Source: Astragalus membranaceus (Eukaryota > Streptophyta > Magnoliopsida > Fabales > Fabaceae). Taken from it: DNA of 64,000 nucleotides. The stretch's first letter is position 1; every line of letters begins with the position of its first letter. Of this stretch, positions 52,452-63,227 are shown one piece after another. The position numbers and the translations under genes are program-made. A model generated the notes under the pieces. It did no database searches, had not been told where the DNA came from, and saw only the letters and a program-made list of their open reading frames with translations. Location: positions 161,315,434-161,379,433 of the forward strand of contig CM076854.1 in the NCBI GenBank assembly GCA_039519185.1. Direction: 5' to 3'.

Positions 52452-55400
52452 ATGCACTTAAGAAGTGGAAAAATGGTTCGTCCTACTAATAATGCGTCTA
52501 GTTCTAATCCTGTGATTTCACAAGAACAGGGAACAATAGTAGACTCTGCAAACGTAAATGCAGGGGTGATTGTGGGAACAATATCCCCATCATCATCAAC
52601 AACCGTTCCTTCAGTATCAATGATTAACGTTGGATCAACGCAGTCAAACATGGCATCTATGCCTATGCCTTTGCCGTCACATATGGGACTTCATAGTCCT
52701 TATATGGCAATAGGAAGCGGTTTAAATCCACATTTTCATAATGTAAGTTTTCCTGCATTTCCTTCTGGATCGTATGGCATGCCTACTGGAATGCCACATA
52801 TTTCGACCATGTCTCCTGTACATGTTTCTTCTGAAAGTGTAATGGGTCGAAATCCCACAGCATTAACCAATGAATCTTTGTTTGCCTTACGACAACAAGT
52901 TGATGAGAGCAATCATGATATGGTTAATATGTTAACCCAACAAATCGGTACGGTTTTTAATCCATTGATTCAAAATACTAATACTAGTTACCAAATGTTA
53001 GCCAATCAAATGGGTCGAATTGCAGATTTCTTTGGGGCTCCAAATATTAGTAATAGGCAGATGCCCAACACAGTAAATAATGGATTGCCTATTAATACCC
53101 AAAGAACAATTCCAGTCGAAGTCCCAGTGAATGTAGGTGAACGTCAGGGAACTGCAAATCATGTTCCTGAAGTTGTTCTGGTAAATCGAAATCAGAACGC
53201 TGATGAAATTGTTCGACAAGTGCAACAAAATAATGTTGGCGCTCAAGATAATATAGCCACTTTAGTAGAAACTATATTGACACAAAATGGCGTTAATGTA
53301 GGCTTACATAGGCCAAATTTCATATCACCATTGTGTGAATATGTGTTGCAAACTGAGTTACCAAGGGGCTGGAAAGTTCCTAAATATACTAAGTTTGGTG
53401 GTGACACAAAAGAGTCTACTGTCGAACATATTGCTCGTTATTTGACTGAGTCTGGGGATATAGCCCAAAATGAGAATTTGAAGATGAAATATTTCCCAAA
53501 TTCTTTAACAAAAAATGCTTTTACTTGGTTTACTACATTACCCTCTGGTTCTATTTTCACATGGGGGCAATTAGAAAAAACATTTCATGCGCAGTTTTAC
53601 ATGGGCCAATCTAAGATTAGTCTCAAAGAATTGGCCAGTGTTCAGCGCAAAATGCCTGAAACTGTTGATGACTATTTGAATAGGTTTAGGCTACTGAAGG
53701 CTCGTTGTTTCACACAAGTGCCTGAACATGAACTTGTCGAAATGGCTGCTGGTGGTCTTGATTATTCAATCAGAAAGAAATTGGACACATCTTATCTAAG
53801 AGACATGGCCCAATTGGCTGATAGAGTTCGACAAGTTGAAAGGTTAAAAGAGGAGAAATCTAGGTCAACTAGGTTTCCTAAAAAAGAAAAAATTGCATAT
53901 GTCAAAGAAGAATTTGACGTCGCATTCGGTGATGTCGAAGAAGAGGAGATAGACGTGGCTGAACTCAAGCCTGGTCCTCCTTATACTTGTAAATTACTAA
54001 GGCCTGCTAATGGGAAAAATCCTGTTGAGCCAAAAAATGACAGATTTGTGCCTAAGACATATACTTTTGATGTTACTAAATGTGATGAAATATTTGATCT
54101 GTTAGTAAAAGATGGTCAGATATTGGTACCTAGTGGCTTAAAAGTACCAACTCTTGACCAGAGAAAGAAAAAGGGTTATTGTAAGTTCCATAATTTTTTG
54201 GGACATAACACTGACCGTTGTGTGCTTTTCAGGGATCTTGTGCAAAAAGCGATCGAAGAAGGTAGATTAAAATTTGAGGATAGAAAGATGAAAGCTCCAA
54301 TGCAAGTTGTGGATGACCCTTTACCTAAAGCTGAAGCCATGTATTCAGAGCCTTTCGAAGCGAATGTAAACATGGTAGACGCTGAAATGGAAAATTCCCC
54401 AAAAACTCTCAAATATTCTACCAAACAATTCGAAGGTTTTATTTATGCTGAAGGAGAAAAACAACAGGTAACTGTGAAAGAGTACGATGGAAAGAAGCAT
54501 GTAGTGTACCCAAAAGCTGAAGAGGAATTGATAGATTTCCTCAACAGATGTAAGTGGAACAATTCTGAGGTTATGCTATGTCCAAGGTGCAGTGCTGTTT
54601 TCGACAAAGAGGCGGCTAAAGCTGTTGAAGGGTACCAGGATCAGGAACAACGTAAGAGGAAATGGCTTGACAATAGGCCATCCTTTGAATTTGGTAGCAC
54701 TGAGCTTCCTGGTTACAAGGCCAATGTTACGACTAAGCCTTCATCTAGCAAGGCTAGTGTTTCGACTAAGCCTTCGACAAGCCAAAAGCCAGGAAAGAAA
54801 GGATCCATGAGACTGTTTGGTAAAACCTTCGTTCCACAGACGAATTCCCCTGTTGGAAAATGGGTTCACAACAATGCACCTGCTCAAGTTGTCCATCAAG
54901 ATGAGTGTTATTCCAACAAGTATAATTATCGGAATAATTATAAAGGTAAAAATCCTATGACTAAAACCCAGTGGCGTCGTTTTCAAAGAAAACAGAAGAA
55001 GAAAGCTTCTTTAGACGTAAACAAGGTTCCTAGTCACTTTGGAATCAAAGTCCAGTTGGGTGATAAGAAGGTGGCTTCTAAGGTTGAGGCAAGTACCAGT
55101 GCTGATGTTGCTAAACCTACAAATGTGGTAAATAAGGCAAAAGGCAAGGATGTTTCGATGGAAAAACCTAGAAGGCCTGCACTTGAAAGAATTTGTCCTC
55201 CATTTTCGACATTTAAAGGGAAAGAATCTCAGTCCGACTCTGATGAAGACATAGGTTCTGGTTTTGATGATTCTGATGATGACTTCGATGTTGTCTGTAA
55301 TGTGGTGTCAATATTGCCACTGGAGTATGATGTCATAACTGTGCCTAACAGTGAGGAAGAAGATTTCACTGAAGATATGGCTTGTCACAAACCCATGTGT

Positions 55401-56078
55401 TACTATGTGATGAATGATGGCTGTGTCGAAGAGCAGATGGCTACTTTCGAGAGGCCAGATACGAGTATGCAGAATCACCTGAAGCCTTTATATATTCAGG
55501 CTAAGGTTAATGGTATTGGCATCAACAAAGTGTTAGTTGATGGAGGTGCTGCTGTGAATCTTATGCCTGAAGTGCTTATGAAGAAGATAGGCATATCCAT
55601 CACTGACCTTAAGCCACACAGTATTGTCTTAAGTAATTACGAAGGCAAAACTGGTTATTCTCTTGGAGCCATTGAAGTGGAATTGATTGTTGGAACTATC
55701 AAGAGGACCACTCTGTTCTTAGTGATTGCTTCCAAAGCAAACTTCAATATGTTACTTGGAAGGGAGTGGATACATGGAGTCGGTGCCGTGCCTTCAACAT
55801 TACATCAAAGATTATTAATGTGGAAGGAAGATGGTCTTGTCGAACACATTGAAGCAGACCAAAGTTATTTTCGTGCTGACGTGAATCACATCACCAAGGA
55901 AAATTTTGAGAAAAGATTGGCGAACATTGCGCCATGTCCATCTTCTAATGAGGCATACATTCCTGCTGATAATGTATTTGCTTCAGTTAATTTGCATCCA
56001 AACTATGGTTTTGTTTGGGAAAGGCAAATAATAGGAGATGCTACTGCCCAACCTGAGGGGTGGTATTCTGATTCTTAA
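52452..56078 (+). CDS. Gag-protease of the Tat/Ogre-like element
   Basis: Open frame of 1,208 codons from the first ATG after the primer site (MHLRSGKMVR). A variable N-terminal third is rich in Asn, Pro and Gly. The retrotransposon gag domain is at about residues 295-475 (NAFTWFTTLPSGSIFTWGQL), followed by a Lys-rich region. A Cys/His motif (CKFHNFLGHNTDRC) lies near 577. The aspartic protease starts near 1020 with VDGGAAVNLMPE, where D-G-G replaces the usual D-T/S-G as in many elements of this group. It ends in LLGREWIHG. No stop or frameshift in 3.6 kb. TAA at 56076-56078 is followed one base later by the pol ATG in the next frame. Confidence 0.9.
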   Translation: MHLRSGKMVRPTNNASSSNPVISQEQGTIVDSANVNAGVIVGTISPSSSTTVPSVSMINVGSTQSNMASMPMPLPSHMGLHSPYMAIGSGLNPHFHNVSFPAFPSGSYGMPTGMPHISTMSPVHVSSESVMGRNPTALTNESLFALRQQVDESNHDMVNMLTQQIGTVFNPLIQNTNTSYQMLANQMGRIADFFGAPNISNRQMPNTVNNGLPINTQRTIPVEVPVNVGERQGTANHVPEVVLVNRNQNADEIVRQVQQNNVGAQDNIATLVETILTQNGVNVGLHRPNFISPLCEYVLQTELPRGWKVPKYTKFGGDTKESTVEHIARYLTESGDIAQNENLKMKYFPNSLTKNAFTWFTTLPSGSIFTWGQLEKTFHAQFYMGQSKISLKELASVQRKMPETVDDYLNRFRLLKARCFTQVPEHELVEMAAGGLDYSIRKKLDTSYLRDMAQLADRVRQVERLKEEKSRSTRFPKKEKIAYVKEEFDVAFGDVEEEEIDVAELKPGPPYTCKLLRPANGKNPVEPKNDRFVPKTYTFDVTKCDEIFDLLVKDGQILVPSGLKVPTLDQRKKKGYCKFHNFLGHNTDRCVLFRDLVQKAIEEGRLKFEDRKMKAPMQVVDDPLPKAEAMYSEPFEANVNMVDAEMENSPKTLKYSTKQFEGFIYAEGEKQQVTVKEYDGKKHVVYPKAEEELIDFLNRCKWNNSEVMLCPRCSAVFDKEAAKAVEGYQDQEQRKRKWLDNRPSFEFGSTELPGYKANVTTKPSSSKASVSTKPSTSQKPGKKGSMRLFGKTFVPQTNSPVGKWVHNNAPAQVVHQDECYSNKYNYRNNYKGKNPMTKTQWRRFQRKQKKKASLDVNKVPSHFGIKVQLGDKKVASKVEASTSADVAKPTNVVNKAKGKDVSMEKPRRPALERICPPFSTFKGKESQSDSDEDIGSGFDDSDDDFDVVCNVVSILPLEYDVITVPNSEEEDFTEDMACHKPMCYYVMNDGCVEEQMATFERPDTSMQNHLKPLYIQAKVNGIGINKVLVDGGAAVNLMPEVLMKKIGISITDLKPHSIVLSNYEGKTGYSLGAIEVELIVGTIKRTTLFLVIASKANFNMLLGREWIHGVGAVPSTLHQRLLMWKEDGLVEHIEADQSYFRADVNHITKENFEKRLANIAPCPSSNEAYIPADNVFASVNLHPNYGFVWERQIIGDATAQPEGWYSDS

Positions 56079-56079
56079 A

Positions 56080-59000
56080 ATGTTTCCTATGTCAGTTCCT
56101 AATGCATGGAACAAGATTACGGCTTATATGGCCGAAAATAAGTTAAAAACGGCTATGGAAGCCGAATTAAATCATCAAACAATGGCTGTCGAAGCCAAAG
56201 GTTCTGAAGACGAAAATGGCATTATTATGAATGGAAAGCTTGATTGCATTTATGATAATGAGCCATTAGGGTTTGAAAAGGATCCTAGAGATTCAACAAA
56301 GCGAATGCAAGCTCAAGATCCATTGGAGGAAGTAGATTTGGGAGATGGCTCAAAGAAGAGGCCAACTTATGTTAGTGCATACCTGGATGTTGCATTGAAA
56401 ACCCAAGTTATAATATTACTGAGGGAGTTCAAAGATTGTTTTGCTTGGGACTATGACGAAATGCCTGGATTGAGTCGAGATGTTGTGGAATTGCAATTGC
56501 CAATTCGACCAGAGAAGAAGCCAGTGAAGCAGATACCAAGAAGGTTTGCTCCTCAAATATTAACTAAAATTAAAGAAGAGATCGAAAGGTTGTTCAAGAA
56601 CAAATTCATCAGAACTGCCAGGTATGTCGAATGGTTAGCTAATATAGTTCCTGTAATTAAGAAAAACGGCACTCTTAGAGTTTGCATAGATTTTAGAGAC
56701 TTGAATAATGCAACTCCCAAAGATGAATACGCAATGCCTGTGGCAGAAATGTTAATAGATTCAGCAGCAGGATTTGAATACCTCAGCATGCTTGATGGTT
56801 ATTCTGGGTATAATCAAATCTTTATTGCTGAAGAAGATGTATCGAAAACTGCATTTCGTTGTCCAGGGGCGTTAGGTATTTATGAATGGGTAGTAATGCC
56901 GTTTGGTTTAAAAAATGCTGGTGCTACATATCAGAGGGCAATGAATTGTATGTTTCATGATTTTATTGAAAACTTTATGCAAGTATACATAGATGATGTG
57001 GTGGTTAAATCTTCCTCAGAAAATGGTCATTTAGACCATCTTCGACAATCTTTTGAAAGAATGAGGAAATATGGATTGAAAATGAATCCATTAAAATGTG
57101 CCTTATGTGTGCGTGCAGGAGATTTCTTGGGTTTTGTGGTGCACAAAAAAGGCATTGAAATCAATCAGAATAAGACTAAAGCTATAATTGAAACGAAAGC
57201 TCCTTCAACCAAAAAAGAACTTCAGTCATTGTTAGGAAAAATCAATTTCCTACGAAGATTCATATCAAATCTAAGTGGCAAAACTCAAGCATTTTCGCCA
57301 TTGTTGAGACTGAGGAAAGAAGAAGTTTTCAAATGGGAATCAGTTCATCAAGCAGCCTTTGAAGAAATTAAGTCTTATTTGATGAAACCACCAATTCTAA
57401 TGCCTATTATTAGAAACAAAGTGCTCAAATTGTATATAGCAGCATCTGAAAAAACAATAGGTAGCATGCTAGCTCAAGAGGATGATAATGGTGTCGAAAG
57501 AGCTATATATTACCTTAGTAGAGTCTTAATAGATGCTGAAACTAGGTACAGTTCTATAGAAAAGTTGTGCCTTTGCTTGTATTTTTCTTGCACAAAGTTA
57601 AAGCAATATATAAAGCCAGCTAATGTTTGTGTTTATTCGCATTCTGATATTATTAAGCATATGCTGTCGAAACCAATAATGCATAGTAGAATTGGTAAGT
57701 GGGCTTTAGCTTTGTCTGAATATGACTTAACTTATCAACCTTTAAAATCAATTAAAGGGCAAGTGGTTGCTGATTTTATAGTGGACCACTCTGTTGTCGA
57801 AGAAACATTACATTTCGTAGACACATATCCTTGGAGGTTGTATTTTGATGGTTCGAGTCATAAAAAAGGAGTTGGGATTGGTGTTTTAATTATTTCACCA
57901 AATAACATTCCAACGAAGTACAAGTGTAAGATTCGAAATCATTGCTCAAATAATGAAGCTGAGTATGAGGCTCTAATTATAGGCCTTGAAATTTTACTTG
58001 AGCTGGGGGCAAGATGTATCGAAATAAAAGGTGATTCAGAATTGGTTATCAAACAATTGACCAAAGAATATAAATGTATTAAAGAGCACCTTATTAAATA
58101 CTTTATTATGGCCAATTCCTTGTTAAAGAAATTTGACTCTGTTCATTTAGAACATTTACCACGAGTTGATAATCAAGTGGCGAATGATTTGGCCCAAATT
58201 GCATCAGGTTATAGAGTTTCAAAACAAAGCCTTGAAGAATTAATCGAAATAAAAGAGAAACTCGTATCTGATGATATTTCTTCATCATTATTGTCAACAC
58301 CAAAAACTGGGGGGGCAACAAATACAGATGAGGAATGTATTGAACAACACCACATTGTTGATGGAGTTGTTTTAGCAGAAGTTTTTGCTATTGACAATAT
58401 GGCCAATGATGATTGGCGAAAGCCTATTGTAGAATACTTGCAAAATCCCACAGGAAATACCAATAAAAAGGTAAAGTACAGAGCTTTAAGCTATGTGATA
58501 ATTGGAAACGAATTGTTTAAGAAAACTCCTGAAGGAGTATTATTGAAATGTCTTAGTGAAAATGAGGCATATTTAGCAGTTTCTGAAACACACAGTGGAG
58601 CTTGTGGTTCGCACCAAGTAGGCCATAAAATGAAATGGCTATTATTTCGACAAGGAATATATTGGCCATCAATGTTGAAAGATTGTATAGAGTTTGCTAA
58701 AGGATGCCAAGAGTGTCAAAAGCATGCTGGAATACAACATGTGCCTGCAAATGAATTGCATGCCATAGTGAAACCTTGGCCATTCAGAGGTTGGGCTCTG
58801 GATATAATTGGAGAAATAAAACCAACATCATCAAAAGGTCATAGGTATATATTAGTAGGAATTGATTATTTTACCAAATGGGTTGAAGCAATACCTTTAA
58901 CCAATGTTGATCAAGAAGCAGTAATACGGTTTATCCGAAATCATATTATTTATAGGTATGGAATTCCAGAAACCATAACCACAGATCAGGGTTCTGTTTT

Positions 59001-59337
59001 CACTGGTCGAAAAATGGTGGAATTTGCTTCTGAAATTGGTTCTAAGTTATTAACTTCGACACCATATTATGCACAAGCCAATGGTCAAGTGGAAGCTGCC
59101 AATAAGATCATTATTAACTTGATTAAAAAGCATGTTGGGCAAAAACCCAGAAATTGGCATAACACTTTAGATCAAGTTTTATGGGCTTGTAGAAATTCAC
59201 CCAAAGAATCTATCAATGCTACCCCATACAGGTTAACCTTTGGACACGATGCAGTATTGCCTGTTGAAATCTGTTTACAATCAACAAAAATTCAAAGACA
59301 GTGTGAAATTCCTTTTGATCATTATTGGAATATATGA
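56080..59337 (+). CDS. Reverse transcriptase, RNase H and most of integrase
   Basis: Starts at the ATG at 56080 (MFPMSVPNAW), two bases after the gag-protease stop and in a different frame. Reverse transcriptase: LRVCIDFRDLNNATPKDE, MLDGYSGYNQI (first Asp), VYIDDVVVKS (YIDD). RNase H after it (YLSRVLIDAETRYSSIEK), then a second RNase H domain (WRLYFDGSSHKKGVGIG). Integrase: zinc region (HSGACGSH, CQECQKH), core with LDIIGEI, ITTDQGSVF and GQVEAANK, so D, D and E are present. The frame ends early at TGA (59335-59337) because of a 2-nt insertion. The remaining C-terminal domain is in the next feature. Confidence 0.9.
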   Translation: MFPMSVPNAWNKITAYMAENKLKTAMEAELNHQTMAVEAKGSEDENGIIMNGKLDCIYDNEPLGFEKDPRDSTKRMQAQDPLEEVDLGDGSKKRPTYVSAYLDVALKTQVIILLREFKDCFAWDYDEMPGLSRDVVELQLPIRPEKKPVKQIPRRFAPQILTKIKEEIERLFKNKFIRTARYVEWLANIVPVIKKNGTLRVCIDFRDLNNATPKDEYAMPVAEMLIDSAAGFEYLSMLDGYSGYNQIFIAEEDVSKTAFRCPGALGIYEWVVMPFGLKNAGATYQRAMNCMFHDFIENFMQVYIDDVVVKSSSENGHLDHLRQSFERMRKYGLKMNPLKCALCVRAGDFLGFVVHKKGIEINQNKTKAIIETKAPSTKKELQSLLGKINFLRRFISNLSGKTQAFSPLLRLRKEEVFKWESVHQAAFEEIKSYLMKPPILMPIIRNKVLKLYIAASEKTIGSMLAQEDDNGVERAIYYLSRVLIDAETRYSSIEKLCLCLYFSCTKLKQYIKPANVCVYSHSDIIKHMLSKPIMHSRIGKWALALSEYDLTYQPLKSIKGQVVADFIVDHSVVEETLHFVDTYPWRLYFDGSSHKKGVGIGVLIISPNNIPTKYKCKIRNHCSNNEAEYEALIIGLEILLELGARCIEIKGDSELVIKQLTKEYKCIKEHLIKYFIMANSLLKKFDSVHLEHLPRVDNQVANDLAQIASGYRVSKQSLEELIEIKEKLVSDDISSSLLSTPKTGGATNTDEECIEQHHIVDGVVLAEVFAIDNMANDDWRKPIVEYLQNPTGNTNKKVKYRALSYVIIGNELFKKTPEGVLLKCLSENEAYLAVSETHSGACGSHQVGHKMKWLLFRQGIYWPSMLKDCIEFAKGCQECQKHAGIQHVPANELHAIVKPWPFRGWALDIIGEIKPTSSKGHRYILVGIDYFTKWVEAIPLTNVDQEAVIRFIRNHIIYRYGIPETITTDQGSVFTGRKMVEFASEIGSKLLTSTPYYAQANGQVEAANKIIINLIKKHVGQKPRNWHNTLDQVLWACRNSPKESINATPYRLTFGHDAVLPVEICLQSTKIQRQCEIPFDHYWNI

Positions 59338-59684
59338 TGCTTGATGAGTTAGTTGATTTAGACGAAGAAAGGTTGTTAGCTTTGGAAATGCTTATTCGAC
59401 AAAAGGAAAGAGTAGCTAAAGCTTATAACAAAAAGGTTAAGTTAAAAACCTTTAATTCAGGTGATTTAGTTTGGAAAGTGTTGTTGCCTATGGATAAAAA
59501 AGATAGAGTTTTGGGTAAATGGTCACCTAGTTGGGAAGGTCCACTTCGCATATTGCAATGTTTTTCTAATGGGGCATACGAAGTCGAAGAATTGGGTGAC
59601 GAAAACAGAATCTTCAAAATAAATGGCAAGTATTTAAAACAGTATAAGCCAACATTAAACGAAGTTAGAATCGAGCAAAGATAA
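59325..59684 (+). pseudogene. Integrase C-terminal domain in a shifted frame
   Basis: Continues the integrase in another frame: LDEERLLALEMLIRQKERVA, then GDLVWKVLLP and GKWSPSWEGPL, a typical GPY/F-like C-terminal module, to TAA. The two frames meet at 59331-59336, where an AT dinucleotide is repeated; one AT unit too many explains the shift. Confidence 0.85.
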
Positions 59685-59769
59685 AACCGTAAATTGGTTC
59701 AAAATGGTAATGTATTTAATCAAAATAATTACATAGCCATTAAAAGAAATTCTACACTATTACAAGTTA

Positions 59770-62700
59770 CTAAAGGCTTTGAAGAGAATGCTTGAGCCTG
59801 TAGAGGATCTTGGTGCTCACAGCAATTGAAGACTCCAGAAAGCTTAACTCTTTGTCGAGTCGAGCAATAGTGGCTTGGTGTTTTTGAGCATCATCAAAAT
59901 GTTGAAGAGCCTCAGTAGCTGCCTTTTCAATCTTCGACTTAGGGGTCTCCATCCTTTGTTGCACTAAACTTTTTTGGTGTTTAGCATTTACCAGTTTTGT
60001 TTGGAGAATTCTTATTTCTTCATCATAGTGCTGAATTTCTGAATCCCAGTTAGCAAGTTCTTGCTCATCCTCCGTTATTTGAACTTCCAATTCATCAATG
60101 GGGGTTTGAGAAACCTTGAAGGCATTAATTTTTTCTTGATGAAGTTCAGCCTCTTGGTTTTTCAACCTGGAAATTTCAGAGCGTTTGCTGATGTGAAGTG
60201 CAAAAGTTTCAAAGATTGGCGAAAATTCGATCAGGAAAGCGAAAAGTTTTGCATTAAGCTCTGATTTTAACAATTTTCGAACGATGTCCTTAATTGCAAA
60301 GCTTTCTGATGGGTTCTCTCCAATCCTAGTAAAGAGATTGCCTTCCAAGACCTTAGCTTTTAATTGTTGAAGCAATTCTTCAGTAGATTCTTGAGTAACG
60401 AAGGTCAAGGAAGTAGTCGAAGCACTGGAGACCATGGCAGGGGAAGAGGAAGAAAGGCTCAGCAAGTGTTTAAGAGCAGCCAAAGGATTTGTCGTCTTCA
60501 TCAGCGAAAACTCCTGGTCACTCATAGCGCTACTAGTTGATTCCTTGGTAGAAGCTTGTTCTTGAGCCTCAATTTCAGTCGTCTCTTTGCTTAAATCCTT
60601 AGCGCCTGCCACATCTGGTGTTTGCTCGTTAGTTTGCTCAAGTTCCATTTCAACATTCGCGTTAGTAGCAATGTTTGTTCCTTCGACGTCAACAACCATA
60701 GGAGAATTTTGGGTAGTTGGAGTTACTGTGGAGATTTCCACAGGCGTTGATGGTGCAGGCAAAATTTGTTCAGTCGAAGGAACATTTGGAGCAGCTACAG
60801 ATTCGACAACAGGAACTTCGACTGATGTGTGAAGTCTCTTAGGGGGAGGTCCGTGAGATTGCTCTTGTGGTTCTTTGATCACAATCCCTTTAGCCCTTGC
60901 TTGGGATTCGGGTTGCATTCGTTTCCTTGACCGGTGAATAAGAGGCATGTTATCACTATCAGTATCCTGCGAAAGAGAAACATGAGTTTAAAACATAATC
61001 AAGTGTTAAAAGAGTCGAAGAAAAGGTCTAGTCAATTAACAAAGATATACCTCTATTTGGGGTAAGCTGGAAGTGGATTTGATCACAAGTTTCTTCTTTG
61101 TTTTGGGTGGTGTTCTTGCTGTTGGCTTGTTTTGCTTTGGTGCTGCTTTAGTGGGCTTTTTCTGTGAAACAGCAGCTGTTCATAACGCAAAAATTTTATC
61201 AGGTAAATGGTTTTAAATTTTAACTAATGAGGAATAAAGGGCCATACCTGGGGATTTGTTCTTCTCAGCAATTTGAGGGGGAAAAGCTGAATACAAAATT
61301 TTCGAAATTTCTGCATCAGTTTTTCCTTTAGAAGCGTTAGTATAGTATCCACCCCACCAATCTTGGAATGTCTTCGTACAAGAAAAGCGTGGTTGAAATT
61401 TAGCAGGTTCAAAGAGCAAATCTTTGAAACGAAAATTCTTGAAGATTTGGTGATAAGCTTGCTCTGTCTCTGGAGTGTTGAACTCTCTCCTATGCAAGCA
61501 GACCGGAGCCGGTCGAAGTTGGCATAACCCAAATTGCCTTGAAAAGTAGCTGGGAAAATACTTGCTAATGCCAAGATTGTTTTTGTTGTTGCTTGGGGAG
61601 AGCCTTATCGAAAGAAGAGAGGGCGAAAGATAGGCTTGCCAGATTTGGTTTATCTCTTCGGCATTTTCTGTTGAGTTAGAGGGAAATTCGTTGATGAACC
61701 AAGATGGTCCATAAGTGCATTTGACAAAAGGCGCCATAGCATCAACGAAAGTAGTGCACTTGTTGAAGATGTCGAAGTACGTGGAAAATGTCTCTTCATA
61801 AGACAAGTTTTTCTCCCTATTCCTTAATTGTGCTAGTCGAACTCCTTCTGTTCTTCTAGTTGGTAAGGTTGGTCGAATGTCCTTAGGAATAAACAAGTTC
61901 AGCCTTGATTCAAAAGTGGCTAAGAGCCAAAGTTGCATAAGCCACATAGGACCAGCAATGAGCAGTTTGTCAGTTGGTTCGCCTTCTTTCAATTCGAGGG
62001 CAGCACCATCAAGATGCTGATAGAGATTTCCTAAAACCAATTTCGCTAAATTGATATTCTTGGCTTTATGGAGTTGAATGGCCAAAGGAACGAAAACTTT
62101 TGCTACTTGGAGAGAACGGGAGCAAAAGACAAAGCATGACAACCATAGGGTAAGAAAAGCTATATGTTCTAAATCAGACACTTCAGCATTCTCAGTATCA
62201 TGATGATCAGCAATATAAGCACTAAAGGTAGGGTTGTTAAATGAAAAGCCATAGTCGTTGGTGGCCAGTTTAGGGTCAAAGGTTTCACCCAGTGGTTTCA
62301 GACCAGTAATGGCAGCCACATCCAACAGAGTGGGAGATAACATGCCACACTTCAGATGGAGACTATGAGTGGATATATCCCAGAACTGCAATGCTGCTAG
62401 AATCATAGTGCTGTCGTATCTGGGTCCATATTTCGACAGTTGGATAATGTCAAAGATCCCATGTTCTTGCCAAATGGCTTCCTTTTGGTTTTGAACCTTG
62501 TCAAGCCATGCGATGTAATCACCTTGTTCTACCTTAGGAGCGGATCTAAATACTCTGTTGGGGTTTTTCAGAAATTCCAAATGAAAGGAGTTTCTTCAAA
62601 AATTCTGGGTTGAAGTTTACGGTGACTAGGAAAAATTGCTTTAACTTCTTCGCTTTCTATGGGGTCAGGAAGAGGACCTAAATAAGCATGGGTAAAAGGT

Positions 62701-62816
62701 TTACCAGCTGGAATAAGTATCTGTTTGAACCAAGTTGGTGAAGGTTCTTCAACGAAGCCTTCAAAGCCATGCACAACAACTGTTTGTTCTTGAGGTTGAG
62801 CGCTGGAAGAAGCCAT
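59770..62816 (-). CDS. Antisense plant mobile domain (PMD) gene of the Tat/Ogre-like element
   Basis: Three predicted exons on the minus strand: 62816-61248, 61175-61051 and 60966-59770. Donors GTATGG and GTATAT and acceptors AACAG and TCGCAG keep the frame (phases 1 and 0). Exon 1 begins MASSSAQPQEQ and carries the aminotransferase-like plant mobile domain (PF10536): LHLKCGMLSPTLLDVAAITG, then WLSCFVFCSRS, then YGPSWFINEFP. A frameshift near 62575 separates the first about 80 codons from the rest. Exon 2 is basic (KPTARTPPKTKKKLVIKS). Exon 3 is Ser/Thr/Pro-rich, then a coiled coil. Antisense PMD ORFs are reported from plant Ty3/gypsy elements; PMD proteins of hosts act in gene silencing and development. 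The role here is unknown. Confidence 0.75.
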
Positions 62817-62972
62817 CTGTGTAAATGACGGACAAAGAGGGTTGTATTCTTAGTGGAGATGTCGAAACGATGAAAAAGTTTGAAGCTTTCGTGAAGAGGC
62901 AAGGTTAGCTGAGAAATTTTCAGAGTTTAAGGTTCAAAGGGAGCGTGAGAATGAAGAAGATGAAGTGAAACG

Positions 62973-62980
62973 TATTTATA
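62973..62980 (-). promoter_or_regulatory. TATA box for the antisense PMD gene
   Basis: Minus-strand TATAAATA, about 155 bp upstream of the start codon at 62816 and outside the LTR. Confidence 0.6.
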
Positions 62981-63227
62981 CGTTAGAGGTGCAACGGTTG
63001 CACAATTACGACGCTTCGCACGTTTGAGATTCTGAAAAGACGTGGTCTACCAACCAAATGACGTGGCCCAATAAAACGGTTCGCTTTATCTGCGTAAGGT
63101 CATGATCATTTTTGCCTATCACTATTTAATGCAAAGTTGTTGGAGGTGACGTTTCGAAATCTTCAAAAATATTCTTTTTCTTCCTTAACACTTGTGCTGT
63201 CGAAAAAGATATTTTTGGGGGGCAATT

